DNA of 64,000 nt from a virus. Position numbers and translations under genes: made by a program. The notes under the pieces are model-generated. The model saw only the letters and a list, made by a program, of their open reading frames with translations. It had not been told where the DNA came from and did no database searches. Shown in pieces: positions 8,781 to 17,371 of the stretch. Each line of letters begins with the position of its first letter. Within the stretch, counting starts at the first letter, position 1. The stretch covers positions 1 through 64,000 of the IMG/VR virus record IMGVR_UViG_3300027973_000003; one strand, written 5' to 3'.

Positions 8781-9718
8781 GAATTAACTTGCAATATAGT
8801 TTGACCGTTACGGTATGCATCACCACGCTCAAGACCGTCGCCAAGACGTTTAAGCTGTGCAATAGCTTCTTCGTACATCTTTTGGTAATAGGCAACCATA
8901 TCTTGCTCGCCCTTCATAAAGATAATAGCCTCTCGCATTGCTCCATAAAACAGTACTGGGTCATAGTTATCACCTAACCAGCTTCTACCAGTTGAGTTAG
9001 ATACTGTAGCTACAGTAATGGTAAACCCTGATCCAGTAGATCCTAGTGAAGAGCAAGAAAGAATATCGCCAGCAACATAGAAATTGCCGCCAAACTTTAA
9101 AGTTACGCTAGTAACAGTCTGTCCAGTTACTACAATATCCGCTGTAGCATTAGCTCCAGATCCCCCAGTTAACAAAACGTTTTGGTATACACCATTGGTA
9201 TATAGCGCCCCTGCGCTAAACGTACCAGCCAATGTAGCAATTTGACCTTGCACAATTGTGGGCGGGTAGTAGAAATAGTGCATCTCTACTGTGTAGCTTT
9301 GGTCTGGGGTTGGGGCTACCATCAAAGTCATTTCATTGACATTAGAATACTGAGCACCAAATAGAGCATAGTATTTAGGAACCCCGCCAGGAGTACCTTG
9401 GTAGGTAGATCCAGTTAAAGTTACAGCTGGGTAAGCCGCACGTAAGTAGTTAACATCTTTGTTAATAAGGTAGTTGTAATTATTGGTTGAATCAATAACC
9501 GCAATCGAGTAGTTAGAGAGCCAATCATCTGGCAAAGAAATATACTGATTACCTGACGTCATGGTACCTGTAACGTTTTTACGTAAAGATGGGATTTGAA
9601 CTGCGTTATATATACGGTCTTCAGCTTCCTGTACAAATACAGGAATGTTTGCTACAAACAACTGCTCAGTGTTCTCAGCGTACGACTGAATTGAGTTATA
9701 TAACGTTTCGTAATTCAT
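8777..9718 (-). CDS. Head-tail connector / adaptor-like protein
   Basis: 313 aa. The helical N-terminus (MNYETLYNSIQSYAENTEQL, FVQEAEDRIY) and the helical C-terminus (FYGAMREAIIFMKGEQDM, YYQKMYEEAIAQLKRLGDG) match podoviral adaptor proteins that ring the portal. A beta-rich insert of about 80 residues (roughly 165-245) interrupts the fold and is unusual for the family. The location between head genes and fibres agrees with a connector. Confidence 0.75.
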   Translation of the reverse strand: MNYETLYNSIQSYAENTEQLFVANIPVFVQEAEDRIYNAVQIPSLRKNVTGTMTSGNQYISLPDDWLSNYSIAVIDSTNNYNYLINKDVNYLRAAYPAVTLTGSTYQGTPGGVPKYYALFGAQYSNVNEMTLMVAPTPDQSYTVEMHYFYYPPTIVQGQIATLAGTFSAGALYTNGVYQNVLLTGGSGANATADIVVTGQTVTSVTLKFGGNFYVAGDILSCSSLGSTGSGFTITVATVSNSTGRSWLGDNYDPVLFYGAMREAIIFMKGEQDMVAYYQKMYEEAIAQLKRLGDGLERGDAYRNGQTILQVNS

Positions 9719-9960
9719 TAGCCCATTTTCCCGCTAATCTTGCGACCTTTAGTAGCAGCGCCATAACCACGCATAACACCCACACCGTATGGGTTAATAG
9801 GGGCGTAGTTGCCTTTGCTAATACCGCCTACAGAAATATTTTCTTTTTCCATAACTTTAGCGCCAGCTTCATACCCGCTATAGGTATTAACGTTAGTTTG
9901 TTCACCACTCATTTTATGCGGCTCATCATAAGCCTGAGCAGGCTTGTTGTTTTTAGCCAT
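9718..9960 (-). CDS. Small basic virion-associated protein with GAATKG tail
   Basis: 80 aa. The C-terminal stretch RGYGAATKGRKISGKMG is a recurrent motif in small phage proteins encoded between the capsid and connector genes. Related basic tails occur in the neighbours at 9963, 11996 and 12259. There is no enzymatic domain. It could be packaged with DNA or serve in head assembly. The stop overlaps the next start. Confidence 0.6.
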   Translation of the reverse strand: MAKNNKPAQAYDEPHKMSGEQTNVNTYSGYEAGAKVMEKENISVGGISKGNYAPINPYGVGVMRGYGAATKGRKISGKMG

Positions 9961-9962
9961 GA

Positions 9963-10148
9963 TTAACGACCTCTTTGGTTATTCGCACGTGCCATATTGC
10001 GACCAACAGCTTTCATAGCTTTGCCAGTTACACCAGCAGATTTTTTGCCACCAGTTTGAACTTTAGCCGTTGGGCCTGAATCGCCTAAATTTTTACCTTT
10101 AGTTTTGCCTTTGGACTCAATACCGCTAGCGCCTTTTTTGAATGTCAT
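9963..10148 (-). CDS. Small Lys/Gly-rich basic protein
   Basis: 61 aa, very basic and low complexity (MTFKKGASGIESKGKTKGKN at the start, NMARANNQRGR at the end). It has no hydrophobic core. It may be a nucleic-acid-binding virion peptide. The KGKTKGK piece resembles motifs in the adjacent small proteins. Confidence 0.5.
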   Translation of the reverse strand: MTFKKGASGIESKGKTKGKNLGDSGPTAKVQTGGKKSAGVTGKAMKAVGRNMARANNQRGR

Positions 10149-10157
10149 AATAAACTC

Positions 10158-10586
10158 CTAAGTTGTTACTACGGTTACGGTTCCTGTTTGCCCTATAGCC
10201 ACTAAAGCATTAGGAGTTAAAACAGTATCAAAACTACTTGCACCACCTACAGGGTTCCAACCCCATTGAATCTGTCTACTACCATCGCTAGGATAACCAG
10301 CATTTGCGGTGTTATTACTAGCAGTCTGCGACGTATATAAACCAGTATTACCAGATGCATAATAGGATACATCAGGACGTGGTTCCCGTACAGCCTGTGG
10401 ATCATTTACTGGGTACATACCTAACTGCAACTGCGGCTGATCTGGATCCCAACAAGTTTTACAAACTTTAACCTTATATGGCTTTGTCTTCAATACTTGG
10501 ATGCGTAATTCTTTAAGCATGTACCGCTGGTCACAACGATCACATTCCGCTATTGCCCACTTACCAGAAGCAAACTTACTAGGCAC
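10158..10586 (-). CDS. Virion protein with N-terminal zinc ribbon
   Basis: 142 aa. Residues 15-46 hold two CxxC pairs (CDRCDQRYMLKEL and later VCKTCWDPD), a zinc-ribbon arrangement. The C-terminal part is Gly/Ser/Thr-rich and ends in a beta strand (GQTGTVTVVTT). Phages with this gene order commonly carry such a protein next to the connector. Function not established. Confidence 0.65.
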   Translation of the reverse strand: MPSKFASGKWAIAECDRCDQRYMLKELRIQVLKTKPYKVKVCKTCWDPDQPQLQLGMYPVNDPQAVREPRPDVSYYASGNTGLYTSQTASNNTANAGYPSDGSRQIQWGWNPVGGASSFDTVLTPNALVAIGQTGTVTVVTT

Positions 10587-10588
10587 AA

Positions 10589-11536
10589 TTACCTCGAATA
10601 GAACATATTGCGTGGCACAAACCGAATCGGGGCTTTTTCCCGATCTTCGTCTGCAGCTAATTTAAACTGTTCCTCGTACTCCGCTTTTAAGAACGGAACC
10701 CTTGAGAGGTCCATACCTACAATCTTCTGGGACATATAAAAAGCCAACCCAGCTGCCATACAAGGAATCCAACGGAACGGGATATCCTGAGTAGACACAC
10801 CAGTGCCCGCATCTTGCAGGCGACGCATACGCCAATAAACAACAGTGAACTGCTGTCCAGGAACCCCAGTAGGCCAGATATTAATGTTTGGCAGGTAATT
10901 TACGTAGATTGGGGCAGCTATTGAATGGGTTGCAGCTGTAGTGCCGTTTTGCCCACGGTAACAATTTAAAAGCTGGTTGTAGACCCCATTAGAGTCAGCC
11001 CCAATGTTTTGATAAAGAATGGTCTCGTTATCAATGTTGATATATCCCTGACTACGCAGGTTAGCCGTAGAAGCTACAGTTAGAGTAGTAGCAGTTGCGC
11101 TTGCAGCCGCAGCTAAAGTGGTTGTAGCCGTTGCATCGACGTTGCCTGACTGCCTATCTATCCAAACTTGAATTGGGCGCCCTGTGGCGTTTTTAGTAGG
11201 TATTGTGAGGTAATCATCAGCTGATATACGGGTAAGGTTAATATCAACTTGGTTTTGTCCTGTACCAGTACGGGTTACTTGGTCGTAGAAATCAATGGTA
11301 TCTACTGGGATTGGGTAGCTGATTTGCCCAGCATTAATGTTAATAGGGATTTGACCCTGCTCAATAGTCCAAAGATTAATGCCACGGTTTGCCCACTCAA
11401 TGGTCATCATATTGACGCTACGACGGGCAGTTCTAAACTCATAGCCCGTACGCACCTGTGAACCACAACGCTCAAAAGCTTCCTCGATAAGGTCGCCCAT
11501 ATCTAGGTTAAATGTGGTTACGCCAGTAGTACTCAT
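10589..11536 (-). CDS. Head completion / connector protein
   Basis: 315 aa. The N-terminus (FNLDMGDLIEEAFERCG, RTARRSVNMMTIEWANRGINL) and C-terminus (PFRWIPCMAAGLAFYMSQKI, LKAEYEEQFKLAADEDREKAP) match podoviral gp4/adaptor-like head completion proteins that plug the portal. A beta-rich insert lies near residues 135-200. It overlaps the gene upstream by four bases. Confidence 0.75.
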   Translation of the reverse strand: MSTTGVTTFNLDMGDLIEEAFERCGSQVRTGYEFRTARRSVNMMTIEWANRGINLWTIEQGQIPININAGQISYPIPVDTIDFYDQVTRTGTGQNQVDINLTRISADDYLTIPTKNATGRPIQVWIDRQSGNVDATATTTLAAAASATATTLTVASTANLRSQGYINIDNETILYQNIGADSNGVYNQLLNCYRGQNGTTAATHSIAAPIYVNYLPNINIWPTGVPGQQFTVVYWRMRRLQDAGTGVSTQDIPFRWIPCMAAGLAFYMSQKIVGMDLSRVPFLKAEYEEQFKLAADEDREKAPIRFVPRNMFYSR

Positions 11537-11748
11537 TTAGTAGCCTTTTTAACAACTTTTGTAGCTTTTTTACCAACAGCCTGTTTAGTTCTAGTTGCTC
11601 TAGATGGTAAAGCACGTGTTTTCTTTACAGCTGGTTTTTTAACTGGTCTATCCAAACCAAAGAAATCTTTATCCTCTTTAGGGGAAACCACAATTTCAAC
11701 TTGTGGTTTTTTGAATAAATTAAATATCCAACTAATCGCAAAGTTCAT
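11533..11748 (-). CDS. Small basic protein with amphipathic N-terminus
   Basis: 71 aa. The first 15 residues (MNFAISWIFNLFKKP) form a hydrophobic or amphipathic helix and the last 35 are Lys/Arg/Thr-rich, ending in KKATKVVKKATK. A membrane-and-DNA-contacting peptide is possible. It overlaps both neighbours by a few bases. No homologous family is recognised. Confidence 0.55.
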   Translation of the reverse strand: MNFAISWIFNLFKKPQVEIVVSPKEDKDFFGLDRPVKKPAVKKTRALPSRATRTKQAVGKKATKVVKKATK

Positions 11749-11999
11749 TATTTCTTCCTCGCTGTTTTTGCAGATTTAATAAAGTCCGCTTTAGTAGGCG
11801 CGCCCTTAGCCCCAGGCTTACGCATTGTTTCACCAGAGCCAGCTGCAATACGTGCTTGCTTTTTATGAATATTTGCGTATAGGCCAACTTTGCCGCCTTC
11901 TTTAAATTGAGTAAAGTCAGTATTATCCCTACGTGCTTTCTTTTTAGCACCAGGCATTTTAGATGGGGCTATGTCGCCCATACCTCGACTTGGTCTCAT
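11748..11999 (-). CDS. Small basic phage protein
   Basis: 83 aa, strongly basic. The middle (FKEGGKVGLYANIHKKQARI, AAGSGETMRKPGAKG, TKADFIKSAKTARKK) matches a family of small head-region phage proteins seen beside capsid genes. It has no Cys and no hydrophobic core. A DNA- or capsid-associated role is possible but unproven. Confidence 0.6.
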   Translation of the reverse strand: MRPSRGMGDIAPSKMPGAKKKARRDNTDFTQFKEGGKVGLYANIHKKQARIAAGSGETMRKPGAKGAPTKADFIKSAKTARKK

Positions 12000-12256
12000 G
12001 CTCTTGTCTTTCCACGAATAGCACAGCCATCAGCACGGGCAGAGGCAGATTTAACTTTGCCACCTTTCTTCATGCCACTAGCCATTGCAGGTTTTTTGCC
12101 ATTACTAACTTCTTCTTGGGCAATACGACGCATTTCTTCTTTTTTTGCTTCTTCGTCTGGGTTAATCATATTGATTAGTTTATCCCGCAACCCAGGGACG
12201 GCTGCACCAAAACCAATAGCTTTTAAATTGCTAATACCGTCTTTAATAAAGTCCAT
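11996..12256 (-). CDS. Small phage protein with ADGCA motif
   Basis: The start at ATG 12256 gives 86 aa (MDFIKDGISNLKAIGFGAAV). The N-terminal half is helical; the C-terminus is SASARADGCAIRGKTRA. The same RADGCA(T/I)xGKT motif ends the next protein at 12259-12630, so the two share a short C-terminal signature with a conserved cysteine. An assembly tag or nucleic-acid contact is possible. Confidence 0.6.
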   Translation of the reverse strand: MDFIKDGISNLKAIGFGAAVPGLRDKLINMINPDEEAKKEEMRRIAQEEVSNGKKPAMASGMKKGGKVKSASARADGCAIRGKTRA

Positions 12257-12258
12257 GA

Positions 12259-12630
12259 TTACATCTTCCCGCCGCCACACATGGAGATCATTGTGCCTTT
12301 GGTTTTGCCTTTAGTAGCACAACCGTCCGCACGTGCTGAGGCGCTGCCGCCTTTAGCTAACTTCAATGTTGTGCCTTTGCCGCCTTTATGTTCTTGAGCA
12401 TCATGCTGTTTCATAGCTTTTTTAATCATGGACACGTCTTGCTTTTTGTCCATTTTCATATCTTCTTTCATGTCGCTTTTCATAGATCCACCTTTATTAA
12501 ATTTCTTGCCTTTGTCGGCAGTTAAAAATTCCTCACCAATTGAGGATTTAATTCCAACCTTCTTAGCAAAAGCTGGGTTCTTGGCAACGGCAGCCATAAA
12601 GTTGTGTTGTTTTTTACTTGTACTAGGCAT
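12259..12630 (-). CDS. DUF3008-like small phage protein with ADGCA motif
   Basis: 123 aa. The start MPSTSKKQHNFMAAVAKNPA resembles DUF3008-type proteins (SKKQ.xFM..V). The centre is Lys/Met/Asp-rich (KSDMKEDMKMDKKQD) and the end is SASARADGCATKGKTKGTM followed by CGGGKM. The DUF3008 match is from memory of the family start only. Function unknown. Confidence 0.6.
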   Translation of the reverse strand: MPSTSKKQHNFMAAVAKNPAFAKKVGIKSSIGEEFLTADKGKKFNKGGSMKSDMKEDMKMDKKQDVSMIKKAMKQHDAQEHKGGKGTTLKLAKGGSASARADGCATKGKTKGTMISMCGGGKM

Positions 12631-12631
12631 T

Positions 12632-12883
12632 TTACTTTCCTAAATATCCTCTAAAACCACTCATAAATATTCCAGCTATTGTGACTAACGCTGCTATTGC
12701 CAAGCCAGCTAGAGTCTTTTCAATAACCGCTTTACGAAACTCAGCTCTGTTAGCTTCAGCTTTAATTGCCATCCTAACCCAATGCACTTCCTCTTGAGAT
12801 AGCGGATGCTGTTCAACTGCTTCGCTAACGGCGGTTTTAACAAGCTGTATTAGCTCTATTCTGGTTTGGTCATCTAAAGTCAT
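12632..12883 (-). CDS. Small protein with C-terminal membrane segment
   Basis: The ATG at 12883 (TAATG overlap with the upstream gene) gives 83 aa starting MTLDDQTRIELIQLVK. A charged helix is followed by one transmembrane segment (GLAIAALVTIAGIFMSGF, about residues 60-77). This topology is common in small phage membrane proteins. An earlier GTG or ATG a few codons upstream is possible. Confidence 0.6.
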   Translation of the reverse strand: MTLDDQTRIELIQLVKTAVSEAVEQHPLSQEEVHWVRMAIKAEANRAEFRKAVIEKTLAGLAIAALVTIAGIFMSGFRGYLGK

Positions 12884-13140
12884 TAGCATTTCCACCTTTT
12901 TAAGCTAGCTGCTTTACGAGTAGGTTTGCCATTTTCATCTTTCATTGGTCCAGGCATTCCAGACATGCGAGCACAAAACGACTTTTTACGTGGTCCGCCT
13001 TCGGGCTGTGGGGCCTTTAGATTAGAACCTGTAGCAGCATTATACTTAGCACGACCTTTGGCAGTAAGACCAGCCCCCTTAGATACAGGGAGCTTTTCGC
13101 CTCTACCAATAGCGAGAGAGGGGCCTTTTTTCTTAGCCAT
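12883..13140 (-). CDS. DUF6321-like small basic protein
   Basis: 85 aa. The order GEKLPVSKGAGLTAKGRAKY, then NAATGSNLKAPQP, then KSFCARMSGMPGPM and a terminal RKAASLKRWKC is a well-conserved small phage protein family that I recall as DUF6321. Two conserved cysteines (SFCARM and the terminal KC) are present. Function is unknown; the position is between capsid and connector genes. Confidence 0.7.
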   Translation of the reverse strand: MAKKKGPSLAIGRGEKLPVSKGAGLTAKGRAKYNAATGSNLKAPQPEGGPRKKSFCARMSGMPGPMKDENGKPTRKAASLKRWKC

Positions 13141-13423
13141 AGAATACGGTTACGCCTGTTACAGATGCACTTAAAGCTAAATATAACGTGCTACTAAATC
13201 TAACCCCTTCACCAGGAATATCAAAGGTGTAGGTATTTGGGTTTGAATTACTTGCTATATCAATTTCTAGTAAAACAGCGCCAGATGAACCGCCATCTTT
13301 AAACTGAATAGTAGCCGCAGTGCTTACGGCTGGACAAATAATCAGCCCTTTTAAACGTGTAGGCCCATTAAAAAGCGTACCAGCAGCACTTGCGTGAGCC
13401 GATTTAACGTCAGTTTGCATCAT
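13133..13423 (-). CDS. Small beta-rich virion protein
   Basis: 96 aa (MMQTDVKSAHASAAGTLFNG). It has the pattern RLKGLIICPAVSTAATIQF, then GGSSGAVLLEIDI and a terminal SVTGVTVFYG, a compact beta sandwich common among head-decoration or neck proteins of aquatic phages. AGGAG lies seven bases before the ATG. It overlaps the next gene by eight bases. Confidence 0.6.
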   Translation of the reverse strand: MMQTDVKSAHASAAGTLFNGPTRLKGLIICPAVSTAATIQFKDGGSSGAVLLEIDIASNSNPNTYTFDIPGEGVRFSSTLYLALSASVTGVTVFYG

Positions 13424-13441
13424 AATTAATCTCCTAAAGTT

Positions 13442-13467
13442 GAAAAAGAGGTAGGGTTTGTACTACC
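13442..13467 (-). terminator. Weak intrinsic terminator, minus strand
   Basis: On the minus strand GGTAG, an 8-nt loop and CTACC are followed by TCTTTTTC. It lies just after the structural gene 13480-13971 and may reduce transcription into the small-protein genes. Confidence 0.5.
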
Positions 13468-13479
13468 CCCGAAGATTAA

Positions 13480-13971
13480 TTAAGCCTGCTGAGCTGTAGG
13501 AGCGTATGTACCGTCACCTTGGCGAACTACGTATTGGCAAGTAATAGTAGCTGCACCACCAGAAGCTGTTCCAGCGCAAGCATAAGTAGCTTGGATTAGA
13601 ACGTCAGATGAGCCTACGTTTACGTACGTGCCAATACTTGCACCAGTGATGGTAAATGTTGCACGACCAACAGACAAAGGTGTTGTAGTAGCGCCACCAA
13701 CAGTACCTAATGTAGTACCAGTAGAGGTTGCAATAGTGATGGTATTACCTGTAGTACCAGCATAAGCGGTAGTAATATCAACAGTAAAGCTTAAAATCTG
13801 TGAGCCAGCTGGCAACACAAATTCTGTAGTAGCAGTAGTGTCGTTTACGGTAGTTACGCCTGTTTGGGTGCAAACAGTAGCGCCCATATTGCGAATTGTG
13901 CCAGCAGTAGTGCCAGTAGTGTTTTTAACAGTGCCCAATAGCCAAGGGCCTAAATGTGTAGCTAATCCCAT
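13480..13971 (-). CDS. Head decoration-like structural protein
   Basis: The chosen ATG (13971) has GGAG six bases upstream, giving 163 aa starting MGLATHLGPWLLGTVKNTTG. The protein is Thr/Gly/Ala-rich and all-beta in composition, with three Cys. It is the first gene after the capsid terminator, the usual place for a decoration or head-stabilising protein, but the family is not recognised with certainty. Confidence 0.6.
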   Translation of the reverse strand: MGLATHLGPWLLGTVKNTTGTTAGTIRNMGATVCTQTGVTTVNDTTATTEFVLPAGSQILSFTVDITTAYAGTTGNTITIATSTGTTLGTVGGATTTPLSVGRATFTITGASIGTYVNVGSSDVLIQATYACAGTASGGAATITCQYVVRQGDGTYAPTAQQA

Positions 13972-14069
13972 AATATTCTCCATACAGAGTTGAACTTATT
14001 AGTCTTGTATGCGCCTGCGCGGGGCAGTCTAATAAGCGGTTAATCCCGCGATATATGAATCTTACAACA

Positions 14070-14101
14070 AAAAAATAAAAAGGGGGGTTTTTACGCCCCC
14101 T
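14070..14101 (-). terminator. Intrinsic terminator after the major capsid gene
   Basis: On the minus strand GGGGG, a short loop and CCCCC are followed by a CTTTTTATTTTTTT tract, 14 bases past the capsid stop. It would set a higher level of capsid mRNA than of downstream genes. The hairpin also has T-rich sequence on the plus-strand side, but no plus gene ends here. Confidence 0.85.
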
Positions 14102-14114
14102 TTCTTTTACAACA

Positions 14115-15023
14115 TTAGGCTCCTGGGGAACCGTACATTCCTAGTGGATCAGACCAGCCGAATGAATAACGCTCACGAGACTTGTAACGTACGTTACCAG
14201 TATCAAAGTCGCCGTCCATAGAGTTCTGGAGTGGTACACGAACGAAATGCTTCATGCCGTTAGGAACGTCAGTTGTTAAATACCAACCGTTGGAATCGGT
14301 CAAGAAGTGGTTAATGGTGTAACCCTCTGGAATCGAACCATTGTTCTTAATAGCATTGATGTCGTTGTCAGTTGTACCAACACGCAATTCTGTCTCGAGC
14401 AAACGAGTAGCAACGAACTGCAATGCAGGTGGAACGATCAATTTCTTAGGTTTAGCAGCGATTAGCAAGCTACGCTCATCTGTCCAAGCAGCAATTTGAA
14501 TAACAGCATTTTCCAATGATGTTTCGTTCAAGTCAGCTGGAACAGCTGGAGTGTTGCTGTTTGTGCCACCAGAAACTAAGTTATGAGTTGTGGAGAACAA
14601 AGAAGTACCGTCACCACCAACATAAGTTTGGTTGAAACCGTTGTTTAAAACGGCAGCAGCTTTAACTTGTTTGGTGTAAGCCATAGCACGAGCCAATGCC
14701 TTTGTATAGCGAGCAGATAAAGAATCGTAGAGGTTGTCTTCGATTGCTTCTTCAGTCAAGCTAAAGCCAAGGGCAATAGTTTCGTGGTTGTAGCGAGCAG
14801 TCCATGCTTCTTGTGCATTGTCATAAGCGATGGCTTGGCCTTCGTTTTTAACAGGTGCAGCGGAGAAGCCAGAAAGCTTGGTCTCTTCTTCAAAAGAACG
14901 CTCAGAGGTCTCTGTTTCGTAGATCTCTTTGTGCTCTTCGCCGTAGCGAGCGTACTCTAATCCGAACAATGCATTCAGTCCAGGTAAGAGCTCTTTTAGT
15001 AGTTGTGCGCGTGAAATAGCCAT
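14115..15023 (-). CDS. Major capsid protein (HK97 fold)
   Basis: 302 aa. It starts MAISRAQLLKELLPGLNALF and carries EETKLSGFSAAPVKNEGQAI (the E-loop region), ETIALGFSLTEEAIEDNLYD, then ARYTKALARAMAYTKQVKAA and a C-terminal GDFDTGNVRYKSRERYSFGW. These are typical of HK97-type capsid subunits. Position after scaffold and head genes and a strong terminator just downstream support a highly expressed capsid gene. A maturation cleavage site is not obvious. Confidence 0.9.
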   Translation of the reverse strand: MAISRAQLLKELLPGLNALFGLEYARYGEEHKEIYETETSERSFEEETKLSGFSAAPVKNEGQAIAYDNAQEAWTARYNHETIALGFSLTEEAIEDNLYDSLSARYTKALARAMAYTKQVKAAAVLNNGFNQTYVGGDGTSLFSTTHNLVSGGTNSNTPAVPADLNETSLENAVIQIAAWTDERSLLIAAKPKKLIVPPALQFVATRLLETELRVGTTDNDINAIKNNGSIPEGYTINHFLTDSNGWYLTTDVPNGMKHFVRVPLQNSMDGDFDTGNVRYKSRERYSFGWSDPLGMYGSPGA

Positions 15024-15037
15024 TATTTAGCTCCTAA

Positions 15038-15904
15038 TTAAACGCCAGTAGTATTGTTGTAGCTATGGAAATTTCCGTTCCATGTTACCAATACTTCAGG
15101 ATAGCCGAGGAAAGTAACTTGAGTACCAGAAGCGATTGTTACAGCTGAACTTAAAGTTACAGTTGTGCTATTCACGTTTGTTACATATACATAGTTACCA
15201 CTATATCCACCAGTACCGCTTGGTGAACTAATTTGCATACCAGCTTGGATGTTGCTGTTAGCTGCAGTTAGAGTCAACGTAGAGCTTGAACCAGAAGTAG
15301 AAGCTGTTTGTGTGACTGCATATACAGTATCAGGAACAACACCAACTACACGCAAAGGAGCAGCGGCTGTTACACGTACGTTACCTGTACCGTTAGATAC
15401 AACACCGCCAGAAACGGAGGTTAAGGAATCACCAGTAGTGGTGGAACCGCCTGCGCCAGACAATGGGTATACGTTAGTACCGATAAATTGTGGGTTCATA
15501 TAGCCAGCACCTGCAGAGGTGTTAGACAATGATGTTCCCTGTGATCCTACTGCTACTTTAAATACTACGCGTGGGTCATCAATTACATAAGCAATTGCGT
15601 CATTAGCGACAGTACTTGCAGGCCAATATTGTGATTGAATAGGTTGTAATGTGCTTGGATTAGTGTAAGCACAACCTACAAACACACCAATGGTGCCAGC
15701 GATAGGGGTTGTTGGAGAAGATGCGCAGGAATAAGAACCTGTCACCAATGTGCCAGCGGATAGCTGAACAATTTGACCATAAAACAAACTAGTGCCATAG
15801 CCAGATGCAATAGGGATCATACGAGTTGATCCTGCATATGGTAGACCACCAATCTCGTTTCTGGCCAGAAGTCCGTAAGGACCTGATACTGTTGGGTATG
15901 CCAT
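15038..15904 (-). CDS. Capsid-associated structural protein
   Basis: 288 aa. The start MAYPTVSGPYGLLARNEIGG and the following AGSTRMIPIASGYGTSLFYG define a conserved podoviral head protein encoded directly before the capsid gene. Residues 190-265 are a beta repeat (SSSTLTLTAANSNIQAGMQI, VTLSSAVTIASGTQVTF). A role as head decoration or auxiliary capsid protein is likely from context. Confidence 0.75.
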   Translation of the reverse strand: MAYPTVSGPYGLLARNEIGGLPYAGSTRMIPIASGYGTSLFYGQIVQLSAGTLVTGSYSCASSPTTPIAGTIGVFVGCAYTNPSTLQPIQSQYWPASTVANDAIAYVIDDPRVVFKVAVGSQGTSLSNTSAGAGYMNPQFIGTNVYPLSGAGGSTTTGDSLTSVSGGVVSNGTGNVRVTAAAPLRVVGVVPDTVYAVTQTASTSGSSSTLTLTAANSNIQAGMQISSPSGTGGYSGNYVYVTNVNSTTVTLSSAVTIASGTQVTFLGYPEVLVTWNGNFHSYNNTTGV

Positions 15905-15921
15905 AAAAAACTCCTGATTAG

Positions 15922-16371
15922 TTAATTGCCTTTACCAAATGATACGTCAGACCGACCTTCTTTAAAAATCGGCATGCGAGCATCGCTTTGGCGCATTAAA
16001 TTGTTATCTACAGCCAACGTCTGAGCATCTGTCTGTTTTTGGAAATGTGCATTCCGCTGTTTGACAAACTCTTCTGGAGTCTTGCAAAGTAACAACCCGC
16101 CAATCTCAATTTTGTCCTTAAAGCGACTATTGGGATCAACTAGCAGTGAAAATTGTGGTTGTTCTTCTACTGATACAGGTTCCCAACCCTCGCGTAACTT
16201 GGCTGACAAGTTGCGAGCATCGCTCTGATCTAGTGTTGAAGTACGAATCCAACGATATGCGTACCCTGGTTGTTTATCTGGTTCAGGTAACAACTCTGGC
16301 TGCTGCCACTGCTTAGGGCGTTCTGCCGTCATACGGGTATCTAATTCGCGAGCAAGTTTATTTGTTGCCAT
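15922..16371 (-). CDS. Conserved head-region protein
   Basis: 149 aa. It contains GYAYRWIRTSTLDQSDARNL, LREGWEPVSVEE and KIEIGGLLLCKTPEEFVKQR, then a C-terminal KEGRSDVSFGKGN. This is a conserved accompaniment of scaffold and capsid genes in related phages. Mixed alpha/beta, soluble, function unknown; two bases separate it from scaffold. Confidence 0.65.
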   Translation of the reverse strand: MATNKLARELDTRMTAERPKQWQQPELLPEPDKQPGYAYRWIRTSTLDQSDARNLSAKLREGWEPVSVEEQPQFSLLVDPNSRFKDKIEIGGLLLCKTPEEFVKQRNAHFQKQTDAQTLAVDNNLMRQSDARMPIFKEGRSDVSFGKGN

Positions 16372-16373
16372 TT

Positions 16374-17360
16374 TTAAGCCTCCAGTTTTTGCATTTCACG
16401 AGCATATTGCTCAGGGGTTAAGCCAAGTTTTTTAGCCAATGCTACTTGGCTAGCCTTCAGTACGATTCTTTTAGCCGCTGTACTTCGCGTTGCTGGCGCT
16501 ACCACTGGTGCCGACTTTGTTTCAGCGCGTTGACTGGGCCTGTCGCCCCCAGCCTGCGTATCTACTGCTTCTACTTCTTCCGAAAAATTCTCGGGAAAAC
16601 GTTTGCGCATAGTGTTATCTATACGTTTGAAATACTCTTCGGAACCAATATAACTCTTTCCAAATTCTTTTTCAAGCTTTGTGTGCGTTCCTAATGCTAA
16701 CGCTGTCATTTCTTCATCTGGCCCATACCACGTATTCTTTTCTAACCATTTTGCAGTAAGAGGGTCAATTTGTGGTTTGGCTGGTTGTTGGTATGCCTGT
16801 TGAGCCTGTTCAAAAGTCTCTTCTTCAGCTTGTGGGGCAGGTTTAAAGTTTCTAGCTCTATCTTGTTTGAGGCTGGCCTCAGTTAATTTAGCTTGCGCTT
16901 CAACCATTCTATCGGTATCGCCAGAGTCAACAGCCTCTCTATATGCCTGCTTTGCAATCTCTAACTGAAGATCGGCAGCATTTTGGAAGGTGCTAATGTA
17001 CTCTTTTTCACCTGTGGAATAGGCTTCTTTGAGCTTTTTATGCTCATCCATCACGCGTTTAGCAAGATTAATAGCCTCTTGTTGCTCACGTAATGCAGCT
17101 TCTTTCTCACGGCGCTCGTCGTGCCAAGCCTTTTTCATCTTGTCGATGCGGTCTTTTACGCGCTTAGAATAGTCTTCGTGGTTGTCTTTTTCTAACTCCT
17201 CGACTTCTTCTTTAGAAAGAGGGGGTTCTGCAAACTTATCGGCAACAGGGGTGTCATCTTCAATTTCTAATGAAAAATCGCCGCCCTCTGCTAATGTATC
17301 TACGGGTTTACCCTTAATTTCGTCGGGGAATTTAAATTCTTCTTGGTCTAATTCAGCCAT
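16374..17360 (-). CDS. Capsid assembly scaffolding protein
   Basis: 328 aa, highly charged. The acidic N-terminus is followed by a long coiled coil (about residues 50-180, e.g. KRVKDRIDKMKKAWHDERRE). A Gln/Pro linker and a small C-terminal domain (VALAKKLGLTPEQYAREMQK) complete it. Composition, size and location directly before capsid genes are those of a scaffolding protein that directs procapsid assembly through its C-terminal helices. No protease domain is visible. Confidence 0.8.
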   Translation of the reverse strand: MAELDQEEFKFPDEIKGKPVDTLAEGGDFSLEIEDDTPVADKFAEPPLSKEEVEELEKDNHEDYSKRVKDRIDKMKKAWHDERREKEAALREQQEAINLAKRVMDEHKKLKEAYSTGEKEYISTFQNAADLQLEIAKQAYREAVDSGDTDRMVEAQAKLTEASLKQDRARNFKPAPQAEEETFEQAQQAYQQPAKPQIDPLTAKWLEKNTWYGPDEEMTALALGTHTKLEKEFGKSYIGSEEYFKRIDNTMRKRFPENFSEEVEAVDTQAGGDRPSQRAETKSAPVVAPATRSTAAKRIVLKASQVALAKKLGLTPEQYAREMQKLEA

Positions 17361-17371
17361 AGTGTTTCTCC

